From Laburnicola sp. R22_1 (lineage: Eukaryota; Ascomycota; Dothideomycetes; Pleosporales; Didymosphaeriaceae): a stretch of 64,000 nucleotides of DNA. The notes under the pieces are model-generated. The model ran no database searches, had not been told where the DNA came from, and worked only from the letters and a program-made list of their open reading frames with translations. Below are positions 55,929-64,000 of this stretch, piece after piece (position 1 is the stretch's first letter; every line of letters starts with the position of its first letter). The position numbers and the translations under genes were made by a program. The DNA lies in assembly GCA_014281115.1 (NCBI GenBank), contig JACONQ010000001.1, forward strand, positions 3,534,001-3,598,000, written 5' to 3'.

Positions 55929-58196
55929 ATGGCAATGGACGACTCTCCACGAGCCTCGAAACGGAGGAAGCTCGACACGCCCAGTCCATCCGCGACAACT
56001 GGGACCGCCAGGAAGTCTGGTAGATTGGCCAAGACCAATGGCACGGGGCGCCGACAGACAGTGGCAGAGAATGCCGACCTGTGGGACGATATAGAGGGTG
56101 CTCTCGGCGACAGCCCCGTGAAGCCAGCAACGCCTAAGCCGCTCGAGGCTTCGAAGAAGCGGTTGCCCCGCGAGGAAGGGCGCCACGACACTGCGCGTAC
56201 AGCTTCCCGCGCGCTGCACAGCCCGAAAACGACACCAGGCAGGGCAAGACGAAAGACTGCGGCCACTGCAGAAAGCGCACCGAGTGCTTCGACGCGGAAA
56301 CTCAGAGGGGCGCAGATATCCAACGAGCCCTGTAGTCCTTCCCAGGGCTCGCTCCGGAAACTCTCCGCCAGTGCGCGAAAACACACCGGGCCAGAGATCG
56401 AGGAGGCGACAGTCATTCCAACCTCTTCCCCACGGTCCACGCGAGCACGGCAGCCCCGCCATCGAGCCGGCAGCACCATCCCAGAGACTGACGATGAGCT
56501 GGCACATGCAATTGCAGCTTCCTCGAGGGCTGCAAGTGCACGGCGTCGAGAGCACCGGGCAGATCACACCAATAATCAGCGCGAGCAAGGGTCGGATCTG
56601 GATCTGGAGGAACTTCACGCTGCCGCTGAAGAAGCTGGTGGCGATGGCATGAGCGTCGACGGCAACAGCGCGGTAGGGAGCCTTCTCGATCCGACGGAAC
56701 CCAGCCCTTTCAACAAGCCTGCCTCCACCCAGAAAGAACACACGGCCATCCCTCTCCTTTCAGGCTTTGTCGAACCTGGAAGTGAACTTGACCTACTGAA
56801 GACGATTGTTCTAGAGCGCATATCCGGAAAGCGATCCGCGCCACTAGTGGGGTTGGACGACGAGTACAAATCTGTACACCAGCTTGTGGAGCATACAGTC
56901 ACTGCTGGCGAGGGCAACTCGATGCTCTTGATTGGAGCGCGGGGAAGCGGCAAGACCGCACTGGTGAGCAAAGTGCTTTCAGACGTGTCCAAAGACAACA
57001 GCCAGGACTATCACGTAGTTCGCTTGAACGGCTTCATTCACACAGACGACAAGATTGCCCTTCGGGAAATCTGGCGCCAACTAGGCAAGGAGATGGACCT
57101 CGACGAAGAAGGCGGGGGCGTGGGTAAAAATTATGCTGACACTTTGGCGACTCTGCTCGCCCTGCTGTCTCACCCGTCTGAGCAAACCGGTGAAATGACA
57201 GATCAAGTCGCGAAGGCTGTGGTCTTCATTATGGACGAGTTTGACTTGTTCGCCCTGCATCCTCGGCAGACACTATTATATAACCTGTTCGACATTGCTC
57301 AATCGCGCAAAGCTCCCATTGCTGTGTTGGGTCTTACGACTCGCATTGACGTAGCTAACAGTCTGGAGAAGCGCGTCAAGAGCCGCTTCAGTCATCGATA
57401 CGTCCATCTATCACTTGCGAAGACGTTCACCGCTTTTCAAGAAATATGTAAAGCCAACCTGCTTGTTCAGCCCGAACTACTAAGCGTCCAGGAGCGCAGC
57501 ATACTCGAATCTGTAGCCAGGAAGAAAGCTGGCAACAAGGGCAACAAGGGCGCAGACGGAGATCCTCTATCGCAATGGAATTCCAACATCCACGTAAGCC
57601 CCTTCACTGCGTAATTGAGACAAAACCCACCAAGCTAACCTGCCCAGACCCTCTTTGCGTCCAAGGCTTTCCTCACAACACACCTAGCCCCGCTCTTCTA
57701 TCGTTCAAAATCCATCCCTACAGCCCTGACCACATTCCTCCTCCCTACCGCCACCCTCTCCACAAGTCTCTCCCTGCTCTCCGCCCCTCTCACCACCCCA
57801 CCCGACTCTAAACTCACTCTCGTCCCGCACCTTTCCACTCTCGCGCTCTCCCTACTCATCGCCGCTGCCCGCCTCGACATCATCCACGATAGCGATACCT
57901 GCAATTTCAACATGGCGTACGACGAATACGTTACTCTCGCCTCAAAGGCGCGCATTCAGAGTGCGGCGGGTGGGACGAGTGCTAGTGGTAGTATGGCGAA
58001 GGTGTGGGGAAAGGAGGTGGCAAGAAGGGAATGGGAGGCGTTGGTGGGCCTGGGGTTGGTAGTACCGGTTGTTGGGGGGCTGCCGGGAGGATTTGGCATG
58101 GTGAGGGTGGATGTTGCGCTTGAAGAGGTCGGGGCTGTGTTGGGTGGGGAGAAGGGGATCGAGAAGGGGTTGGGGAGGTGGTGCAGGCAGCTTTGA
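55929..58196 (+). CDS. ORC4: origin recognition complex subunit 4
   Basis: AAA+ subunit of ORC, which marks replication origins and loads MCM helicase. Exons 55929-57593 and 57648-58196 give 737 aa. The first 280 residues are disordered and rich in Ser/Arg/Ala with KSGRLAK and KRRKLD basic clusters, probably nuclear targeting and DNA contact. Walker A IGARGSGKT is near residue 334 and Walker B VVFIMDEFD near 430. The C-terminal winged-helix part holds NMAYDEYVTLASKARIQS and KVWGKEVARREWE, characteristic of Orc4. The intron (54 bp) has a perfect gctaac branch. Confidence 0.95.
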
Positions 58197-58474
58197 AGAC
58201 TTGGTGACTATATTCTAGGTGGGCGGGCCATTGTTGGCGTGGTTTTGTGAAGGGTCGTTGCAGTGAACTTTATTGCTTTGTTTGGCATAGCGTAGCACAC
58301 AGCATATTAGCATTGCATAAAGAGGGAGTTTCTACAGTCACAGTGTATAGCGTTAGTATCATTGCATATCGACTGCCACAGTCTACTTCCAAAATATACA
58401 CAACCCTGTGCGTCCCTACTTTCATACGGCCTCCCGAAACCCATCCCTATTTGATTCCTGTTTCAAGTCTTTCC

Positions 58475-59634
58475 TTACCAATACGTAGCCCACCTACTCT
58501 CCCCACCCAACACACCCACAAACTCCCTCGCCACCACACGACCAAGCTGCTCACTCGGATGCAACTCATCAAACCACAAATAACTATCTCTCTCACTGCT
58601 GCTCAAATCGCCCGCCCCCTTGACAAACCCCGTCCTATTCAGCGGCGCCGTCCCATTTAAGTACCCCCCCGGATGCTCCCACACCTCAGTAATCAGCTTA
58701 TTGACATCGAAATTGGCAACTTGCGCACCCGGCCATGCGTCTCTGACACGGGCTTCAAACGGCGTGCGATACGCAAAGATGGCGTTTACCGTGGCGACGC
58801 TCTCGAGCATGCGGTAGCTAATTTGCGTGATGTTCCCGCCTGCGATGGAGGGCTTGTCGGGGAAGAATTGCGTGGCGTTTTGTCCGCCGTTCTCGGGCGT
58901 CGCGTACTGCGGGAGTAAATGCAGGGGCGCGAGGTTCATGAGGACGAAGTTCCTGCCGCCGTGGTGGTACAGGGCGTCTATGACGTGGTAGACGCAGTCG
59001 ACGTAGTGTGTTAGCGTTGTGCCGCGGGTCTGGCTGTCGGTTAGGAAGGCGTTGTTGCCGACGTCGTTGGTGCCGATCCAGATGGCGTAGAGGGTCGTGG
59101 ATGGGGTACCGGTGAAGAAGGCGGAGCCGTTGGGGCGGGTGTATTGTGAGTCGGAGAGGAAGGCGGGGAGTTGGTAGGATTGGATGTCGGGGAAGGGCTT
59201 GGTTTGGAATTGGCGGGGGGTGAGGGCGTTGGAGCAGACGGCGCCCGAGACGGCGTAGTTGTATAGAGTCGTGTTGGTGTACATGGCTGAGTAGCGGGCC
59301 CAGATGAGGCCGCCTGTAGATGTTTTGTAACCCTATGGGCAATGATGGTTAGTTCAGTTGGTCATGTTATGAACGTCGTGGTCGAGTGCGGTTGCTGGAT
59401 AGAGTAGAAACACTCGCAAAGACTCACTACTCCTGCATCCCACCCGACAGGTGGTGCGGTCTCGTTGTGACTGCCAAAGTATCCTAGGCGGGTCTCGTCT
59501 GTGTAGCTATCACCGAAGGTCACCAACGTCTCGAAATTCTTCACCTGCCACCCATTCGATGAACCATTTTGTGCAAGTACTGTGGCGAAAGCCAGGCTAG
59601 AGAGCAAAAAAAGGCGCATGCTCATGGTATTCAT
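58475..59634 (-). CDS. secreted SGNH/GDSL esterase, CE16 acetylesterase-like
   Basis: Exons 59428-59634 and 58475-59332 give about 354 aa; the 95-bp intron falls after VGWDAGV. A signal peptide (MSMRLFLLSSLAFATVLA) precedes block I FGDSYTDETRLGYF with the catalytic Ser near residue 43. Block III GTNDVG and the C-terminal catalytic pair in WFDELHPSEQLGRVVA are present. Spacing and the GLIWARYSA and NYAVSGAVC blocks fit carbohydrate esterase family 16, which removes acetyl groups from hemicellulose oligomers. Several N-X-T/S sites suggest glycosylation. The start may be 59634 or 59625. Confidence 0.9.
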
Positions 59635-61884
59635 CACAACTCTGGAGGACACTGAGCTCTTCGCCTATGATTGCGGCTTCGATCAGTATTGCATGTCGAA
59701 GACCGGGGTACGCTGGTGGGCCACTATATGTATGTATCCAGCACGCCGTCGTCGTGCATGCTTAGAAAGATGGAACAATTGTTCCGCCGAATATCCTCCG
59801 CATATTAAGAGGGGATACTGCAGGGAAGCAGCGGGTTAGCTATGGCGGGCGGATTAACGCAATCTGGGGATTTGATGCGGGATATCAGGCTAAAATGCCT
59901 GTCACCAGGAACCTTGGAAGAGCCGATGACCAGACCAATTTGCCGTCCTTTGGAAGTTGTCGCCGCCGTCCTTCGACTTGCATGAACTGGTGTTCCCTCC
60001 TGCTTTCCAGCCACTTCAAGTTTTCGCATACTACCGATATGGCCCGCAAATCCAAGGGGACCCGAGTAGGCTCCCGCACGCGACTGCAAGGCATCCATGG
60101 ATCTCTAGATCTGAAACACCACACTAATGGGAAGAAGCTTCGCTGGTGCGAACCATAGCTTATCGTGGTAAGCTGCCGTGTCTTGGCCTTTGTATTGATT
60201 GCCTTGTGCTCTAATTACTGCGCTGTAGTTAGGAGTGTTATTCTTACTCTCGAATGTTCTACTGTAACTTGTACCCAGTACTTCCGTAGCCTACGTTAGT
60301 AAGTCTTATAACAGGATTTGTATGAGGTTACATTAACCGTGAGCAGAAGCAAGTGAATGAAAAGTCTGGTCGAGAAGGCATGCATGAAAAGATGTAGACG
60401 GCATGATGAATCTCCATGGGGAGATGGATCGTCGGCGGGTCGCTTATAAGGTACTTACATACCAATTGAGGAAAGCGAGCAGCGGAACCTAGATTCGCCA
60501 TGCGTTTGCATCTCGTGTGGGATGGATACCGGGTAGGCCGTCCATTGATCCGTGGGGGCGCACGGCCATGGGGTGGCCTACCCAAGCTATGTACAAAACG
60601 GTAGAGCGATGGCAATGTTGAAAGGATGCTAGAGACATGCTAGGTAGAAGCCATCGATGCGGTTGCGAAATGGTTGGAATTCATATAGTGATGATCGAAG
60701 CAGCTGAAGGCACCACCACGACTTTCCAATCCACGGATGGGCGACGCTCACGTGCGTAGTGTTGTATGCGGCGGTAGGGCTCCTGCCGTTTCCCCGCCGC
60801 ACGCTATGCACTCTCTTGCTCTAGCCCGAGCCAAAGCTTGTCAGCCGCTCTCGCGTTGTGGGTCGTCATCACCGTCCATGTGTGTGCTTTATGCAAGCTC
60901 GGCCGCATTCGCTCGGTAGGTAGCATCGATCTGGGACCGGAAAGGCGATACCGCGCAGGTGTGAATGGCATCCGACGCGAACCATCCTTGGACGTGCTGG
61001 CCCTCCAGACGGGAGTAGCTGTGGACATGGGTGTACGTAAAGCTTGATGTGGAGAGCGGACAGGCGGCGGCGACACCGGCTACGGGCCCATTGCTTCGCC
61101 CTCGCTCCCACTCAGTCGGTGACCAGGGCTTGCAAGATGCTTCTGGTGGCCAATCAAGGAGGTGGATGCTGTTCCTTGGGCAAAATTAAGGTCCGATGCG
61201 CCTTGGAACGGTGCTGTTGGGCTTGCGATATTGGGGTTGACGATTCACGCTGCATTTGCCCAAGCCTCTGGAACCCTAAAACTAACCGAAGTCAGATACT
61301 TCTTAGCTCACTCGACCGTCTCCTGGACATCCTGGACATCAACGTTGCTCGACGCTGAATGAACCTCCCCTCCCACCCAGATATGCAGAAGGCGGACGAC
61401 ATGCATCGCTGGGGGCCTTGGGCCTTGCCCGCCAACGCCAATCACATCTTGGCCTCGAGCCGCGGACATTTCAGTCATGGATGACTTGGATGAAAACCCG
61501 TGTACCACTTGTTTGACCGGCAGCCTTACGGCTGTGGCGGCAATGTGGCGACCCAGTGCTAGATCACTCACCCTCTCGATCCGTGTTCGCACCGCCGTCC
61601 TTGAAGAGCACTGACTTCGAAGAGCGGATTGAAAATCAGCAAAAACGCAGACGCCGCAGACCCAATTGGGCTGGCATAGAGGCAAGAGCAAGCGACGAAG
61701 CACTGTAGCATTGTAGCTTCGGAAAGACTAACATTTGGACAGTCTGAATTGATAATCCGATCTCGGCCGACTCGTCGATTTTCAACACTATAGCAAGCAG
61801 CGCTCTTCAGCTCCTCCTCCGGCCCCAAGCGATGTAACTAGAACACGGTTAGTCTTTATAGACAGCTGTCGTTCACAGATGGGC
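59635..61884. other. intergenic, no gene seen
   Basis: About 2.25 kb. Many short frames on both strands but none with domain content or codon-position order. No tRNA or repeats noticed. Confidence 0.5.
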
Positions 61885-63118
61885 CTACACTGGGATGTAA
61901 AGCTTCAAGCTCGCGTCCTGTATTTCGCTGCGCGCAGCATTGTTGAGCGTTGCGACCTGCGCGTCCGTCCACCCCAGACGCTCTGTGAAGAACCAGACGC
62001 TGGCCGAATCCAGAAGTTCTCCCACTGCTGCCACATTGTCCCGTCCGATACTGGCCCTGGAAGGATCTATCTGTGTCAGTGTGGCATCATCTTCCGTCGA
62101 GCCAATACACCTTGAGACCATCACCCGCTATATTGAAAGACGCGCGAAAGATGACACAAGACTCACCATTGTCCCAACCACCTATGGGTATATGTAGCGT
62201 GGTACCTCCTACATCTCGTAGACCGGCTTCAGCAAGATGCTGTTGGAGCCTCTGCGCGATACGTGGACTCCGATTCGACCTTTCCATTGCGGCAACGTAT
62301 GTCTCCCACCATCTCCGAAGAGCCGATTGTGCTGTGAGCCGCCCATTATCGGATTGGATATTCGGATAATACTCGCACATCTGAACCCATCCATTTGGTT
62401 TCAGGAGCCTCTTGATGTCCTGGACGTACGCCGGCCATCTGCTGCGTTTGATGCCTTGTACTATCGAGGCGAAGATGCAACGTCAACATATGTTCCAATA
62501 GTACCCTGGAGGAGATGGTACTGACCTACGAATCGGGAATGCACAAGGTCGTACGCGTTTCGCTCGAATACCTCCGGGTCGTTGAGCCGGTCGTTGAGGT
62601 TGTAACCGAACAAAGTCAGGTTGTCCGGTTGATCATCAACGAGCACCGGGTAGATGTCCACACCAGTCACCTATTCCTGTAAGCACAAGTTCTCGAGCTA
62701 GCGGATAATAAATTGCGAAGCGATGTAAAAAAGCATGGCGACCTTCTTCAGTCAAGCGCTCGCACTCACCTCGCATTGTTCGTATTCTTCCGCCACTTGC
62801 ACTGCCCAATCGCCTCTTCCGTAGCCACACTCAAGGATCTTCCGCGGATTGTCAATTCTAGGAAGGAAGTACCGATTTCCACAGAGCCGGTAGAGGAGGT
62901 CATGTTGCCGAGTTAGCCGGTCTTCTTCGCGCTTTGTTGTGTCAACAATGTCCTTTACAACGAGGAACGGAAATTGGAAAGAATCAATCAAGGTGTGGAG
63001 GTCGGGCACATACTTCATCCGCCGGTACACAATATATCCTCCGGTCTACCGAGTACTTCTGAAATTGGCGGTCGTGGAGGAACACCAAGCGGCGTGTCTC
63101 ATCTGCTTCGTCCGCCAT
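61885..63118 (-). CDS. LaeA-like SAM-dependent methyltransferase
   Basis: Five exons fitted by eye: 63014-63118, 62770-62931, 62527/62526-62670, 62167-62460 and 61885-62066, giving about 295 aa. The order is FQKYSVDRRIYCVPADE, then REEDRLTRQHDLLYRL and SAM motif I KILECGYGRGDWAVQVAEE. Next come VTGVDIYP, DLVHSRFVG and the post-motif LLKPNGWVQMCEYYPNIQSD, and the end IGRDNVAAVGELLDSAS to LKLYIPV. This is the fold of fungal LaeA/TdiE-like methyltransferases, several of which regulate or tailor secondary metabolites. The glycine motif is unusual (CGYGRG for GtGtG). Exon 1 and its acceptor (AAAG) are the least certain; an upstream ATG near 63225 could add about 35 residues. Confidence 0.82.
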
Positions 63119-64000
63119 TGACCGGATTGGGAGACTATTCGATTTGTATGCCTTTAAACCAGCACAAGAACCAAGTCTCGATCGAGTTTTGTGTGTGCCG
63201 GACCTTTCATCCTCCATCAGCAATCTTGATACTCTTTCTATTGTTGGGAATCTCTCACCTTCAGAGTGGTCAAAGATGTCGCAGGAACAGAAACGACAGT
63301 GGCTAGCAAGATAGGATATCCTTTTCAACAAGCCCACCGAATGTAGAATGTGGACAAATAGGATGACGGTTTTCTGCCGCAAAAGAGTCGTTGCAGGACA
63401 CCCAACATGCCGCAACTGTTACAGACAGCCAATGCAGAATGCGGCAAAGGGGTGGTTTTGCGGCTATCCTTGGTCAAAGAGAGCCAGATGACCTTGGATA
63501 CAGGGAGGCTGGATGTTGGGCTCTTGATTGGTATTATTAAAAAGGTGGCACACGATATGGGTGACGACGAAGTGCGGTGTACCTGGTATGAGCTGGCCAC
63601 AGCCGCGATTACCCCCAAGCTATGATCAAGTATGATCAAGAAGACTTCGCGCACTCTCGGTTACCCCCAAGCACACTCGCGGAAAGAGTCTGTTCGGAAA
63701 GCCAGCGACCCTGCCACTTTGCCTCCCCACCTCGAAGCAGAACACTTGCTGCATAGAAAACGTCGCTCTTCCGAAGGCGAAGATGGCAATTACTCTGCCG
63801 GCCAATGAAGAAGAATTGTCGTCATCGAGGGCTCGTGAATGCATTAGTCCCAGAGCTAGTGGGGACAAGTCTCGATGACTCCGCCTTTCCACGAGAACAG
63901 CGTATGGCGAGTGGCGGCCCTACACATCCTGCCCTTCAGGCTTCGGTAAATATGCCTGCCGCATGGGGCGATCCGTGGCTGCAAAGCAGGACAGGCTGGA
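63119..64000. other. terminal region, no gene supported
   Basis: Frames at 63407-63625 (plus) and 63626-63892 (minus) are short and featureless. A duplicated tatgatcaag occurs at 63620-63640. The promoter of the methyltransferase gene should lie at its left edge. Confidence 0.45.

Noticed and set aside
55821..56741. 306-codon minus-strand frame
   Set aside because: Antisense shadow of the disordered ORC4 N-terminus.
60140..60160. tRNA-like tail (gtgcgaacc)
   Set aside because: No acceptor stem or anticodon arm could be paired with it.

Overview
This is nuclear DNA of a filamentous ascomycete. Genes carry several short introns (about 45-60 bp) with GT-AG borders and CTAAC-type branch sites. 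The gene set is fungal: Aurora kinase, Msb2-type signalling mucin, HET-domain protein, Zn2Cys6 regulator, LaeA-like methyltransferase, GMC oxidoreductase. An AT-rich block of dead transposons looks like the product of repeat-induced point mutation (RIP). The style suggests a Dothideomycete, perhaps Pleosporales, but this is an inference without any database search.

Layout. 0.3-8.2 kb holds housekeeping genes: Aurora kinase, a divergent TIM21/MSP1 pair with a palindromic E-box between them, and coatomer beta-prime (SEC27), whose reading frame is damaged in the WD40 region. 8.9-12.6 kb is one uninterrupted 1218-codon frame for an Msb2-type mucin, with a long upstream region. 14.7-15.0 kb is a 290-bp MITE. 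16.1-18.2 kb is a pogo/Fot1-class transposon with 54-bp inverted repeats and three nonsense codons. 20.1-26.2 kb holds ATP23 and PRO1 (divergent), a Cdc4-type myosin light chain and a STEEP1-like protein.

26.9-32.7 kb is the RIP island: a Fot1-like element split by a nested Tc1-like element, followed directly by a second Fot1-like element. All reading frames there are destroyed. Accessory-type genes follow: a HIT hydrolase, a Zn2Cys6 regulator, a broken 2EXR/F-box-like gene with a duplicated N-terminal module, a HET-domain protein, a secreted GMC oxidoreductase like the flavodomain of cellobiose dehydrogenase, another damaged F-box-like gene, an MFS exporter and a Gal80-like oxidoreductase.

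From 49.3 kb housekeeping genes return (HRQ1 helicase, ORC4), mixed with secreted or accessory genes: a cysteine-free secreted protein, an SGNH acetylesterase and a LaeA-like methyltransferase. I found no tRNA, rRNA or CRISPR. The most unusual signals are the damaged SEC27 frame with a copied 22-nt patch, the dateable transposon nest, the MITE, and the duplicated module in the gene with one in-frame stop. Splice sites below were read by eye and are unconfirmed by RNA data.
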